A stretch of DNA of 64,000 nucleotides from positions 62,001-126,000 of the forward strand of contig NZ_LRPE01000012.1 in NCBI RefSeq assembly GCF_001605885.1, written 5' to 3'. Made by a program: the position numbers and the translations under genes. The notes below the pieces were generated by a model, which worked only from the letters and a program-made list of their open reading frames with translations, searched no databases and was not told the DNA's origin. The stretch's first letter is position 1. The number at the start of each line of letters is the position of its first letter. The DNA is from Acinetobacter lactucae. Its GTDB lineage: Bacteria; Pseudomonadota; Gammaproteobacteria; Pseudomonadales; Moraxellaceae. Below are positions 42,379 to 52,118 of this stretch, one piece after another.

Positions 42379-44325
42379 TTAAGACACCGTAAACTTAACG
42401 CTATTATTTTGATAGATTGGCGTAATATCTTTACCATTTAAGGTCACTTTTTTATAGGTGCCTTGAACTTTTTTAGCCGATAACACCGTATATGTTCCTG
42501 CCGCTAAATTGTCTTTTGTGACAAGCTGCAATGTTCCATTTAGGGTAGCCGTATTTGCCACTTGAACGGCTGGAAGTACATTCGATTTGAAGGTGATGTT
42601 AAATGTTGTTCCTGCAAGTTGAGTTAGATTACCCTCAATGGTAACTGTTTTAGCTGAGTTGGTTTTTAATAAGCTATTTTCACGCATATAAATATCGCCT
42701 TGACCAGCACCATGCTCAGACAATATTTCCAAACCACCCTGTTTTAAATCAATACCGCCAGTAAACGAATTATTTCCTGTCAGCGCTAAAGTTCCTGTAC
42801 CTGATTTGGTGAGTTTACCCGCACCCGTAATATCATTACTCCACTGATCATATTGATTAAAACCACCTAAACTCGCATCCATGGTCAGATTTACATCGCC
42901 ATCGAAAGTGCCATAACCTGCACCAGCTTTAAACAAGTTTAAGCGGCCATAGCCTTCAACGTCATCCATGACCGGATAACCCGAAGCAAGCGCAGTCGAT
43001 TTCAAAACCACACGGCGCTGATCGGCAGTTAAATAAGGAAGTCGAGTTTCTAATAACACCTCTGCTCCTTTAGGCACCGTAGCTATTTTTGTTTTATCGC
43101 CAATCTGGTTAAAACCATAGGTCATCCAGTGATTCACCTGCTGTTTTAATTTTTCAAGATCGGCGAAACGGTCATTCGCGTCATAAGGTGTTTTCGCCAA
43201 ACGATAAAATGATTCAAACGTTGAACTATTGGTCTCTTTCATGAGCTGCGTTTGAGCTTGTAGATAAGCTTCTTTTCGTTGCTCTACCGTCATGGCATTT
43301 AAGTTGGCAACATCTGCGGCAATCGACTGAAGTCGCCCACCAATCACGTCCATCGCTGAGTGCATGCCCGCGATAATACGTGAATCACCCAAATCTAAAC
43401 CACGTGCAATCAGTTCCTGATAACGCTGAGGCACTAAATATGCCATCGCGATTGCATTTCGGCCAGCTTCGGCAGTGTGCCCACTTGGGAAGCCACCATC
43501 AGTTGTAGGTGTACTACTTTTTGCAGACTCTAAACTAGGTACTACAATAACCTCTGAACTCCAACGCCACGGACGAGCATATTTATAAAAACGCTTTGCC
43601 GACTCTGTTGATGAGTTATTCCCCATCGCTTGCACAAATTCAACGACTTTTCCGAAATTGGCATTTCCATCGGCTGTGGTTAGCCCACTATTATTGCCTT
43701 TATCATCGTATTTTACTTGTGTTGCATCGGCTGGCACCGAATTGATTGTGGTGGTTTGCCCAGTGAGTTTTCGCCACGGATCAGTTAATGCTCCCATCCC
43801 TGTCGTTACGCTATAACTTTTTCCACGTCTATCATCTAAATAGGCACGTATAGCTTCTTCTTCTGTACGTTTCTGTGTAGTCTGAATTGAATAATTAATG
43901 TTGTAGTTCAATACATCTACATTCTTTTTTGTACCGTCCGTACTGTCACCTGGTAAGCCTGTCCAGTTTGATTCAATTACCGCTGGAAAACCATCTCTTG
44001 CTTCAGCAGATTGGCCCGCATCTACAAATAAACTAGATGGCGTCCATACATCTAAAAAACCGCTCAGCACACGTACCCCAGCATTTGTTTCAACTGTGGC
44101 ATATCTAGCATCACCACGTTGATTGGTCGCCCATGAATCTACAATGGTCGTGATATTTGATGGGACTGGAGCAGTATCTTCAAAGCCCACACCCTTAGGT
44201 GCTGCAGGTATTTCTTGATTTGCTGTCGAATTATCATCTGAGTTATTGCTGTCATTACAACCCGTAAAAAAGACCGAACAAGAAATAAGAGAAAGTAAAA
44301 GTGTATTTATTTTAAAGCTAGACAT
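42379..44325 (-). CDS. PAP2 acid phosphatase lipoprotein with autotransporter-type beta repeat
   Basis: A 648-residue lipoprotein (lipobox FTGC near residue 23). The central PAP2 domain has all three motifs: KRFYKYARP (K-x6-RP), FPSGHT and SRIIAGMHSAMD (SR-x5-H-x3-D), as in class A acid phosphatases. From about 490 the C terminus shows autotransporter-associated repeats (GAGKLTKSGTGTLALTGNNS, FTGGIDLKQGGLEIL), a beta-helix element without a following barrel. So the enzyme is probably displayed on the cell surface or the outer membrane inner face. Monocistronic. Confidence 0.85.
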   Translation of the reverse strand: MSSFKINTLLLSLISCSVFFTGCNDSNNSDDNSTANQEIPAAPKGVGFEDTAPVPSNITTIVDSWATNQRGDARYATVETNAGVRVLSGFLDVWTPSSLFVDAGQSAEARDGFPAVIESNWTGLPGDSTDGTKKNVDVLNYNINYSIQTTQKRTEEEAIRAYLDDRRGKSYSVTTGMGALTDPWRKLTGQTTTINSVPADATQVKYDDKGNNSGLTTADGNANFGKVVEFVQAMGNNSSTESAKRFYKYARPWRWSSEVIVVPSLESAKSSTPTTDGGFPSGHTAEAGRNAIAMAYLVPQRYQELIARGLDLGDSRIIAGMHSAMDVIGGRLQSIAADVANLNAMTVEQRKEAYLQAQTQLMKETNSSTFESFYRLAKTPYDANDRFADLEKLKQQVNHWMTYGFNQIGDKTKIATVPKGAEVLLETRLPYLTADQRRVVLKSTALASGYPVMDDVEGYGRLNLFKAGAGYGTFDGDVNLTMDASLGGFNQYDQWSNDITGAGKLTKSGTGTLALTGNNSFTGGIDLKQGGLEILSEHGAGQGDIYMRENSLLKTNSAKTVTIEGNLTQLAGTTFNITFKSNVLPAVQVANTATLNGTLQLVTKDNLAAGTYTVLSAKKVQGTYKKVTLNGKDITPIYQNNSVKFTVS

Positions 44326-44468
44326 GATGTGACCCGTTTAATAAATATCCGTATCTTTCACCATTAATGTTTAGCTGTTATTACATATCTTAAATTAATT
44401 TAAACTTTTCTAAACAATATGGAACTCTTTTTACTTTCTATAACTCAACGCTTAAATAACTCTTTTGC

Positions 44469-45842
44469 TTATTTTTTGAATTGAGATAACTGTTTTAAAA
44501 AGTCATTTAAAGGCATTGGACGTCCCCATAAATAACCTTGAAACTCAGTGCATCCATTGTCTTTAAAAGCATTAAATTGTTCAGTCGTTTCAATGCCTTC
44601 TACTAACACTCGCAGGTTCAAATCTAGTCCAATTTTAATAATGCCAGTGACGAGTTTATTACTACGCTTATCCTCCAAAGCAGCCTGTACAAAGCTACGA
44701 TCAATTTTGATTTGCTTAATCGGCATTTTTTGTAGATAGCTTAAAGATGAATAACCTGTACCAAAATCATCAAGAGAAAGTTGAATTCCATTTTTTGAAA
44801 GGAAATGCATTTTTTCGATCATGCTTACACAATTATTTAAAGCAATATTTTCAGTGATTTCTAAAATAAGACGAGATGGATTTATGCCGTATTGCATAAC
44901 CAAATCAATCAAAGTTTGCTCAAAGGTGGGTTGCATAAAATGATCAGCACTAATATTGACTGAAAGCGTAAGATCTTTAGTCTCGGCTTTTTTACTCCAA
45001 TCTTGTAAAACTTTGCAAGATTGAGCCAATACCCACTCCCCAATCTCTGGCATTAACCCATAAGTTTCAGCCGCAGGAATAAAGTCTTTTGTAGGAATAT
45101 ACCCTAAAGTAGGACAATGCCATCGGAGCAAGGCTTCCGCGCCAATCAGCTTTTCAGAAGCATTCATTTGCGGTTGATAAAAAAGCTCAAATTGTTCCTT
45201 TGCAAGAGCTAAGCGCAGGTCTTGCACCATGGTGTTTTCTGTTTGTATCTCTAATTGCATGGTGTAAATTGAAATACAAATCATGAGTGTGGCAGCACAG
45301 GTCGCAATCCATCCGCCATGATCCCGAATATCCTCAGGTAGTGGTATCGCACTCTCAAGATTAAAAGAGCTGCCACTAAAAAAGATAAAGCACCCGATCG
45401 ACAATAAAATTAAAATGAATTGTAAAAAGCTTGGATCTCTACGGTAATTTAAATACCCCAATATCGCCCCAGCGGGTAAAAATAAATGAGCCACTTGCGG
45501 CCGATCAACTGTAGCTATATCAAAAAATAGGCAAAACACGACCGGAAACACCAGCAGAACGGCTTGTGAAAGGAGAATTCCTGCTGAAATACGGTTTATA
45601 TAGATAAGAAAAAAGCTAAAAATGGAAATCAGTGTAAAAAAGATGTCCATAGACACAATCAACCACATTTGTGCAAATGCGAAATATAGAGTCCAAAACA
45701 AACAAAAAATGATGCAAATAAAAATATTGGCTTTTGCTGCGATTGTAAGCTGTTGGTCCTTTACAGCACGGTAATTTTTTTTGTGTTTTTTAAAGTAAGA
45801 CGAAGCTAACATAAATAAATCAACCGTAAAATATTTCTTCAT
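44469..45842 (-). CDS. Membrane-bound EAL-domain c-di-GMP phosphodiesterase
   Basis: About 457 residues from ATG 45842 (GGGG upstream; the frame continues to a TTG at 45851). The N-terminal 200 residues hold five or six hydrophobic helices (MASE-like sensor); the EAL domain follows (GAEALLRWHCPTLGYIPTKD, then SVNISADHFM, ILEITENIAL, LDDFGTGYSSLSYL, IKIDRSFVQ, VLVEGIETTEQF). All catalytic motifs are intact, so it should hydrolyse c-di-GMP. No GGDEF domain is present. Confidence 0.88.
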   Translation of the reverse strand: MKKYFTVDLFMLASSYFKKHKKNYRAVKDQQLTIAAKANIFICIIFCLFWTLYFAFAQMWLIVSMDIFFTLISIFSFFLIYINRISAGILLSQAVLLVFPVVFCLFFDIATVDRPQVAHLFLPAGAILGYLNYRRDPSFLQFILILLSIGCFIFFSGSSFNLESAIPLPEDIRDHGGWIATCAATLMICISIYTMQLEIQTENTMVQDLRLALAKEQFELFYQPQMNASEKLIGAEALLRWHCPTLGYIPTKDFIPAAETYGLMPEIGEWVLAQSCKVLQDWSKKAETKDLTLSVNISADHFMQPTFEQTLIDLVMQYGINPSRLILEITENIALNNCVSMIEKMHFLSKNGIQLSLDDFGTGYSSLSYLQKMPIKQIKIDRSFVQAALEDKRSNKLVTGIIKIGLDLNLRVLVEGIETTEQFNAFKDNGCTEFQGYLWGRPMPLNDFLKQLSQFKK

Positions 45843-46165
45843 AAACCCCAATTTTGATCATTGATTTGCCTTATCAATATTCACCAATAAAACTTCATGT
45901 TTTATTCCTTGTTATTTATACGACTCATCCTGAGATCGGTGTTGTTTTTGTGGTGGTACAGTCTGGTTGTTTAATTGAACGATGTTGCTTATCCAACGCC
46001 TTATACTTTTAAAGGATCATCCCCTAACGATACATACCTCTACTAGGCTACACAAGGTTTGATTACCAACAGCGGTTAACTTATTTAATGAAAAATATCA
46101 TTTAGCCACGGTAGATAGCTCAGTGTATATTATGCGCCTCGGCTTCTGGTTTATCTAATTCTTAT
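45843..46165. other. Intergenic region upstream of DUF1826 gene
   Basis: About 320 bp between divergent genes. AATGA-N6-TCATT near 46087-46104 is a possible operator; no tRNA or RNA motif was recognised. Confidence 0.35.
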
Positions 46166-46864
46166 ATGAAGAATGCTTTTTCTGACAGCAAACAAATTAG
46201 GCAAGTGTCTAGTTTCTCTGAACTTGTAAATACAAAGTTTCAAGGAGATACAAATGCGATTTGTTGGTACAGAAATTTGGTGGGCGACTTTTCAGAAGTT
46301 GTGAATAAACTTGAGTTAAAAGAAAATATTACAGAAGTTTCCGTTGAAGACTTATTAGCGCTACAGCTTTCAGAAAAAGGTAATTTGGCTAGAGAAATTA
46401 TTTTAGAAGATATGCAGCAGTTAACTGAATTTGGTGCCTCACCTGTACTTAATTTGCTTAAATATTATGAACGCGATGAAGACCTAGATTTCATTTCAAC
46501 AGATGTATATTCATTTCATGTTGATCGCTCCCCCATTGAAACCGATACCTTCTTATGTACCTATCACGGCGCTGCTAGCGATATTGTGCCCAATCACCAA
46601 GTTGAACAAAAAGTTTTAATTCCGGAAATTCGAGAAAAACTAAAAGCGTTACATGACGGCCCAGAAAGTGAATTTGAAGACTTTTTGGCAGAGTATTTTT
46701 TTGATTTGCATTATCAGCCTAAACCCAATGCCCAACCTGTAAATTTAGGTACGGGACATATTTGGCGTTTAGCAGTAGATCATCCAACTCAAAAGGTTTT
46801 GCCTTGTGTTCATCGAGCGCCTGTTGAAAAAGATGGCGAGTATCGATTGCTGCTGATTTGTTAA
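46166..46864 (+). CDS. DUF1826 domain-containing protein
   Basis: 232 residues with the family blocks AICWYRNLVGDF (about 31), DVYSFHVDRSPIETDTFLCT (about 112) followed by YHGAASDIVPNHQ, and HRAPVEKDGEYRLLL at the C terminus. DUF1826 proteins are often found with zinc-homeostasis genes in proteobacteria; none adjoins here. Conserved His and Cys residues could bind metal. Cytoplasmic, monocistronic. Confidence 0.78.
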   Translation: MKNAFSDSKQIRQVSSFSELVNTKFQGDTNAICWYRNLVGDFSEVVNKLELKENITEVSVEDLLALQLSEKGNLAREIILEDMQQLTEFGASPVLNLLKYYERDEDLDFISTDVYSFHVDRSPIETDTFLCTYHGAASDIVPNHQVEQKVLIPEIREKLKALHDGPESEFEDFLAEYFFDLHYQPKPNAQPVNLGTGHIWRLAVDHPTQKVLPCVHRAPVEKDGEYRLLLIC

Positions 46865-47015
46865 ATATATTGCCAATCTATGCCTGAAATGGCTTGAAGT
46901 CATTTTTATCCAATAAAAACTGGTTTAATAATCTCTTAAGATATTCCGAAAACGGATCAAATAAACTTGAATATCTATTAAAGCGAAAATAATGAAAAAA
47001 TATGATTTAAAGTAG

Positions 47016-47046
47016 TTGACCCTCACGTAACGTAAGCCCCTAGCAT
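47016..47046 (+). promoter_or_regulatory. MerR-type promoter
   Basis: TTGACC, 19-bp spacer, TAGCAT. The long spacer holds the imperfect palindrome CTCACGT-A-ACGTAAG. Over-long spacers with a dyad are the mark of promoters twisted open by MerR proteins, so autoregulation is predicted. Confidence 0.6.
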
Positions 47047-47078
47047 AAAACACGCCTAAGGAAGAAGGAGCTAAAAAG

Positions 47079-48107
47079 ATGCTGTTAAAAGTTGGTGAAT
47101 TGGCTAAGCAAACAGGACTTACTGTCCGTGCCCTTCATCACTATGACGATATCGGTTTACTTCAGCCTTCGGTCCGTTCCGATGCTGGTTATCGACTATA
47201 CACCCGTAAAGACATTACTCGTTTGCATCAGATTCAAGCATTACGAGGACTGGGAATGTCGTTAGCCGAAATCCATACGGTTCTTGAAGACCCCAATCTT
47301 GCACTTTTACCGATTATTGATCAGCAGATTCAAGCAATTGATCAAAGGCTGACAGAGCAAAAGAATTTGCGAAATCAGCTCAGCAAACTTAAATCTCAGA
47401 TCATAAGTGGTGAGGAGCTTGGTTTGGAGGATTGGCTAAAAACACTGGAGCTTATAGCGATGTTTGAGAAATACTTTACAAAAGAAGAGCTTGAAAAACT
47501 GACTTTCTTACAAGCAGGCAGTAAAAGTCACCAAGAATGGCAAGAGTTAACTCAGTCAGCAAATGCACTGTTTAATGCTGGCGAACCATCTAACAGTGAA
47601 GCAGCTCAAAACTTAGCTCGAAAGTGGATGAAAACTCTTGAGCATAACACGCGAGCTAACCCTGAATGGTTAGTTAAACTAAATGCCATAAATTCGGCCG
47701 AGCCTGAATTTCAGGAAAAATTAGGTGTAACGCCAGAAGTGGTTGAGTTTTTACTTAAAGCTTTTTCTGAGAGTAAGCTGAGTATTTTTGCCCGTTATTT
47801 ATCTGACGATGAGTTTGCTTTTCTAAAAGAAAATTACATTCGTGAGATGAAAAAATGGCCTCAATTATTAGTCGATATTGAAAAATTGATTGATGCCGAG
47901 GTCACACCAGATAGCGAAGGAGCAAAGCATTTGGCACAACAATGGCTCTCTATGCTACAAGGCTATGCTGGCAAAAACCCAAGTACTCAAGAAAAAATCC
48001 GTACAGCAATGCAAAATGAACCAAGCCTTGCTGACGGAACTTGGCTCAAACCAGTGACTCTACAATTTTTGGAAAAAGCAGTAGCAGCACTAATGCGTGG
48101 TGCTTAG
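47079..48107 (+). CDS. MerR-family regulator with TipAS-like domains
   Basis: 342 residues. The N-terminal MerR domain reads LKVGELAKQTGLTVRALHHY, then DAGYRLYTRKDITRLHQIQALR, and a coiled-coil follows to about 110. The rest contains TipAS-like helical segments, apparently in two similar parts (FTKEELEKLTFLQAG and SDAKH-type ALAQQW repeats: NLARKWMKTLEHN against HLAQQWLSMLQGY), so it may bind a hydrophobic drug. AGAAGGAG precedes the ATG. Own terminator at 48125. Confidence 0.87.
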   Translation: MLLKVGELAKQTGLTVRALHHYDDIGLLQPSVRSDAGYRLYTRKDITRLHQIQALRGLGMSLAEIHTVLEDPNLALLPIIDQQIQAIDQRLTEQKNLRNQLSKLKSQIISGEELGLEDWLKTLELIAMFEKYFTKEELEKLTFLQAGSKSHQEWQELTQSANALFNAGEPSNSEAAQNLARKWMKTLEHNTRANPEWLVKLNAINSAEPEFQEKLGVTPEVVEFLLKAFSESKLSIFARYLSDDEFAFLKENYIREMKKWPQLLVDIEKLIDAEVTPDSEGAKHLAQQWLSMLQGYAGKNPSTQEKIRTAMQNEPSLADGTWLKPVTLQFLEKAVAALMRGA

Positions 48108-48124
48108 TTCTATCAAAGCAGCTG

Positions 48125-48152
48125 GCTACACCATAATGTGGTGTAGCTTTTT
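48125..48152 (+). terminator. Rho-independent terminator of the merR-type gene
   Basis: GCTACACCA-TAATG-TGGTGTAGC followed by TTTTT. Confidence 0.87.
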
Positions 48153-48229
48153 AAAATACTCTATTCTGCGCTAAAAACGGGTTTTCTTTTTCTAAATTAA
48201 GGTTTTGATATTTATTTTATTTTTCACGA

Positions 48230-48700
48230 TTAATATATAACATTCACACGAACCCAATCTTCATACTTGGTTGCCTGAACATTGGTACTCGATGTAATTA
48301 CCCCATGAATAGGAATATTTTCTTTCATTCCTGTTGCGACTCTTGAATGTATTTTATCCGCCGTCCCTCCCCAAATTTGAGTGTGGCCCGCATCTTGGTA
48401 CAGTACATATGCAACAGATGCTGGGCTGGTAGTAGATTTAAGTTCAAAGTTATTGTCTGAAGTTACAGCCAATTGATACGGCGTATTTTTGCTGCATTGG
48501 ACAGATACATCTGTTCTTGCCGCAGCAACGGGTTGAGAACGTACAACTGAACCAAAATCTAAATTTCCCTCCGTTGAAACTTCACAGGTTTCTACAATGG
48601 TTAAACTGACCCTTAATGATGTAGATGCATTTCCAGCAACTGCGCTATCTATTGTCAGCATTCCCATAAGAGAAAATAAGGCGTATTGAATGACTTTCAT
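48230..48700 (-). CDS. Spore coat U (SCPU) domain protein
   Basis: 156 residues, signal peptide (MKVIQYALFSLMGMLTIDSAVA) and an SCPU domain: LTIVETCEVSTEGNLDFGSV, VQCSKNTPYQLAV, YVLYQDAGHTQIWGG and the final VRVNVIY. The same fold forms Csu-type pilins, but no chaperone or usher gene adjoins, so this is an orphan. One conserved cysteine pair is expected to form a disulfide. Confidence 0.85.
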   Translation of the reverse strand: MKVIQYALFSLMGMLTIDSAVAGNASTSLRVSLTIVETCEVSTEGNLDFGSVVRSQPVAAARTDVSVQCSKNTPYQLAVTSDNNFELKSTTSPASVAYVLYQDAGHTQIWGGTADKIHSRVATGMKENIPIHGVITSSTNVQATKYEDWVRVNVIY

Positions 48701-49209
48701 GTCTTCTCCTTATCTTTTTGTTCTAATGACTATTCATCTTTATATTGTGTTTTTTCTGTTCCTATTAAAGAAACAGTTTCAGGATTGTTTAGTTATAAGA
48801 CTTAATATTGCACAGTGTCAATCTATACTAATCACATGATTTGCATATTATTTTTGTAATTTGTGATGAATTACGCGCAATCTAACCAATTTAAAAAGTA
48901 GTGGATGTTTTTTATTTCTCCTAAGCGTAAATTTTGTCATTATTTATCAAACTGTATGCATTTTAATCACCCCACTACTTCTAAAAATTATCAGTAATTT
49001 ATAATCTGCTTTTAAACCTTACTTAATCATTCTGTCCATTCTCGCAATTGCATAAAAAAACCGATCAAAATAATATTTCGGCAAATAGAATATAATTTTA
49101 CATATTGTTTAGCTTATCAGTTCAATACTAAGAAAATTGTGAAGTTAAATTTAAAATGAATAATTCTAGCCTTTAAAACCATTTATTTTTAATTCGAGAA
49201 ACCATTGAT
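48701..49209. other. Gene-poor AT-rich region
   Basis: About 510 bp between the divergent SCPU and DUF2147 genes. It is very AT-rich, carries the two promoters, and shows no ORF with a ribosome site, no RNA motif and no terminator. Confidence 0.5.
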
Positions 49210-49647
49210 ATGAAAAAATATTCATTATTAATTTTATTCAGCCTTTATTCGGTTCATTCATTTGCATCGGACAAACTACATGGCAGTGTTTGGAAAACCA
49301 TTGATGATGCAACCAATCAACCTCGAGCGCTGGTAAGATTTAACCAAGATAAAAATGGCAACCTCTCTGCAAACATCGAAAAAATACTTGTTTCAAGTGA
49401 GGCTAACAAATGTACGATGTGTGAAGGTACCTACAAAAACAAATCTTTGATTGGCTTAACCATCGTCAAAAATTTAAAAAGTGTGGGTCAAAATAAATAT
49501 GACAAAGGTTCTATCCTCGACCCACAGTCAGATAAGACCTATCGCTTTAGCCTAACAGTATCACCAGATGGTGAAAAACTTACTGCGCGTGGATACATTG
49601 GTATCTCTGCGATTGGTCGAAATCAAACGTGGTATCGAGTTAAATAG
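49210..49647 (+). CDS. DUF2147 domain-containing secreted protein
   Basis: 145 residues, signal peptide (MKKYSLLILFSLYSVHSFA) and a lipocalin-like DUF2147 body: GSVWKTIDDATNQPRALVRF, KCTMCEGTYKNKSLIGLTIV, and RGYIGISAIGRNQTWYRV at the end. A CxxC pair lies near residue 75. Function not known; periplasmic. Confidence 0.85.
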   Translation: MKKYSLLILFSLYSVHSFASDKLHGSVWKTIDDATNQPRALVRFNQDKNGNLSANIEKILVSSEANKCTMCEGTYKNKSLIGLTIVKNLKSVGQNKYDKGSILDPQSDKTYRFSLTVSPDGEKLTARGYIGISAIGRNQTWYRVK

Positions 49648-49733
49648 CTCATGAACTAGCATTAACCAACTTCTTATATCTACTTACCGATCATAATTAC
49701 AGTCAATATGCGCATGATGCATGTAATAGTTTT

Positions 49734-51038
49734 TTATGATCGGTACTTAGCTTGAATCATTAGCATGATAATGACGAGTAGCGAAGGTATTGCAGCAATC
49801 ACGAATAAATGGGTAATGACCAGAAATTGGGAAAGGTAGCCACCAAATAGCGGCCCAATGACCGAACCCAAACGGGCAATTCCGATACTCCAGCCCACCC
49901 CTGTAGTACGAAGTGAAACTGGGTAATAACTGGCAGACAGTGCATTAATGGCAGGTTGCCCACCAACAATGGCAAAGCCAGCAATAAAAATGATAATAAA
50001 TAATAAAACAATATGGTTAACCGCATAGCCAATTAAAGCAACACTCATCACTGCAACCAAAAAAACAGGAATTAATACTTTATAAAATCCTGTCTTATCG
50101 ATTTTAAGGCCCATCACAACACTACCAACCGTACCGCCTAATTGTAGAGTGGAACCGATCATCAATGCCTGATTTAGTGAGAGTCCTGATTCTTTGGCCA
50201 AAGTCGGTAACCAGTTTGCCAGAAAATATAGACTGATCATGTTTAAAATACTGATGATCCAGATGGAATAGGTAAAAAACGCGCGCTGATTTTTAAATAA
50301 CTCAAGCGGCGACTTTTTAACCTCAACTTCAGTGTTATTGATGATTTTTATTTCTGAATTGAATGTTAATGCGGGATAAAACTTCTTTAACCAAAATAAA
50401 ATCTTAGGAGTATTTTTATTATCTTCACTCAAAAAATATAAAGATTCTGGCAGCTTAAAGTATGTAATAAAGAAAATAATTAAAGGAACAATACCGCCAA
50501 AATAGAAAATTGCCTGCCAGCCTCCCCAAGGAACTAGTAAGGCGGATATACCGCCCCCTAACATTGCCCCTACCGTATAGCCACAAGAAATGACCATCAT
50601 GGTAAAAATACGAGATTTGAATGGAACAATTTCGGAGCTATAAGCCATAACATTTGGCATGATCCCTCCTAAAAAAATTCCTGTAACAAAGCGGATTGCA
50701 GTCAATTGCTCAATATTGCCTACATGTGGTGTCACCAGCATCAATACCGAGAACATAAAAGTCGAGATCAGTAAGATGGGACGGCGGCCAAAACGATCAG
50801 AGAGTGAACTTAATAAAAATGATCCGACAAACAAACCAAATAAGCTGGCGCTAAACACAACTCCGAGCATGGTTTTTTGAACGCCCCAGTCTTCTATAAT
50901 CATGGGAGCGGCGTAGGCCATGGACTGAATGTCATAGCCATCCATAATCATCAGTAATAAACAGGTGATCAGAATAAATTTTTGATAACGCCCAACTTTC
51001 TGCTGATTGATCAAATCACTTAATGCAACTTCTTTCAT
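49734..51038 (-). CDS. MFS aromatic acid/H+ symporter (AAHS family)
   Basis: 434 residues, twelve helices; LLMIMDGYDIQSMAYAAPMI (helix 1 with D-G-Y-D), LLSSLSDRFGRRPILLIS and VTGIFLGGIMPNVMAYSSE are family marks. GAAGGGAATACC precedes the ATG. It lies downstream of module copy C on the same strand, with 267 bp between, so TetR copy C might regulate it. It is a distant paralogue of the permease at 26178. Confidence 0.87.
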   Translation of the reverse strand: MKEVALSDLINQQKVGRYQKFILITCLLLMIMDGYDIQSMAYAAPMIIEDWGVQKTMLGVVFSASLFGLFVGSFLLSSLSDRFGRRPILLISTFMFSVLMLVTPHVGNIEQLTAIRFVTGIFLGGIMPNVMAYSSEIVPFKSRIFTMMVISCGYTVGAMLGGGISALLVPWGGWQAIFYFGGIVPLIIFFITYFKLPESLYFLSEDNKNTPKILFWLKKFYPALTFNSEIKIINNTEVEVKKSPLELFKNQRAFFTYSIWIISILNMISLYFLANWLPTLAKESGLSLNQALMIGSTLQLGGTVGSVVMGLKIDKTGFYKVLIPVFLVAVMSVALIGYAVNHIVLLFIIIFIAGFAIVGGQPAINALSASYYPVSLRTTGVGWSIGIARLGSVIGPLFGGYLSQFLVITHLFVIAAIPSLLVIIMLMIQAKYRS

Positions 51039-51305
51039 GGTATTCCCTTCTCCATGACATGCTTTAAATTAATCCATTTTAATTATGATATACGTAATCG
51101 ATTTACGACTATCGTAAAAATAAAATAGCAATAATATGCCAACAAAGTCAAAATATTATTTTTTTATAATATAAACAAAAGGTTAGATCGGATAATTTAA
51201 TTCTTTCGGAGTAATGAGTTCACCTTGTCGCACAGTGTCTATGGTCTGCTCATCTATCAAAAATCAAGCAAACCATACATCCTATTATTTAAATGATGAT
51301 TAGAT

Positions 51306-51860
51306 TCAAATAGATGGTTTAAAAAAGCAATCCAACACCTTTTCCCTCTCATCCACTTGATTTGAGTCTAAAAGCTGAATGATTGCGCCTTCAATCATAT
51401 ATAAGAACAGTTTGGCGTCTTGAAAAGTCGCATCGGTTTTTAGTTTTATAAGCTGGCTATAGATTTCATTAATCAGCCACGTTCTATATTTAATTGCTAC
51501 TTGATAGGCTTTTGGATAAATCAGTTTCGTTTCAAAAATGGCTTTAAATAATAAAAAGTACAGCCCCTCTACATCGGTGTGTAAGAAATAAAGCTTTTTG
51601 AGTTTATTCCTAGCGTTGGGGCCTTGGTCGTACTCAGCAATTGAAACTACTTTTTCTTTTAGCCGTTCTTTTTGCACAATTAGGCAGATTTCAATAAACC
51701 GTTCTTTTGATTGAAAGAAGTTATAAAAAGTCGCTTTGGTAACTTCACACTCTTTCACGATACGGTCGACTCCAACCGTATGAAACCCACGGTGGTGAAA
51801 TAAATTAATCGACTTATTGATGACGTGTATGGCACGAGGAGAAAGCACTAAATTTGGCAT
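51306..51860 (-). CDS. TetR-family regulator, module copy C
   Basis: 184 residues, MPNLVLSPRAIHVINKSINL, with HTH TVGVDRIVKECEVTKATFYN. Differs from copy B at seven of the first 60 residues, including GF for CF at the start of the HTH and Q for H in YNFFQSK. The upstream frame runs to 52025 through leader RNA and is not considered coding. AAHS permease downstream. Confidence 0.85.
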   Translation of the reverse strand: MPNLVLSPRAIHVINKSINLFHHRGFHTVGVDRIVKECEVTKATFYNFFQSKERFIEICLIVQKERLKEKVVSIAEYDQGPNARNKLKKLYFLHTDVEGLYFLLFKAIFETKLIYPKAYQVAIKYRTWLINEIYSQLIKLKTDATFQDAKLFLYMIEGAIIQLLDSNQVDEREKVLDCFFKPSI

Positions 51861-51912
51861 AGTTTTACCGTTATAAATTCTTGTTGTTTCTAAATGAGAT
51901 ACTTTTTCGGGA

Positions 51913-51947
51913 GAAAAAAAGGCACAGCAAAGCCCGTAAGACTGTGC
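51913..51947 (-). terminator. Leader terminator ahead of tetR copy C
   Basis: GCACAG-N14-CTGTGC then C and seven T on the minus strand, identical in position to copy B. Confidence 0.6.
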
Positions 51948-52118
51948 GTGGCACATCTCAAGTTTTATTGTTGAGTAAGTTTTAAGACGAAGTAATTTAA
52001 AGCCTGAACACCTTACGGCGATCAAACTGCTTTAAAAGTTTAAGCTGTGTCGTTATAGCTTTTGGCATTGAGAGCCAAGAAATAATGGATGTGCAAAGCC
52101 AACTCCTTTTTATTGGGA

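Noticed and set aside
46100..46165. tRNA-like string (TAGATAGCTCAG) before the DUF1826 gene
   Set aside because: Only a D-arm-like fragment; no anticodon arm or T-arm follows.
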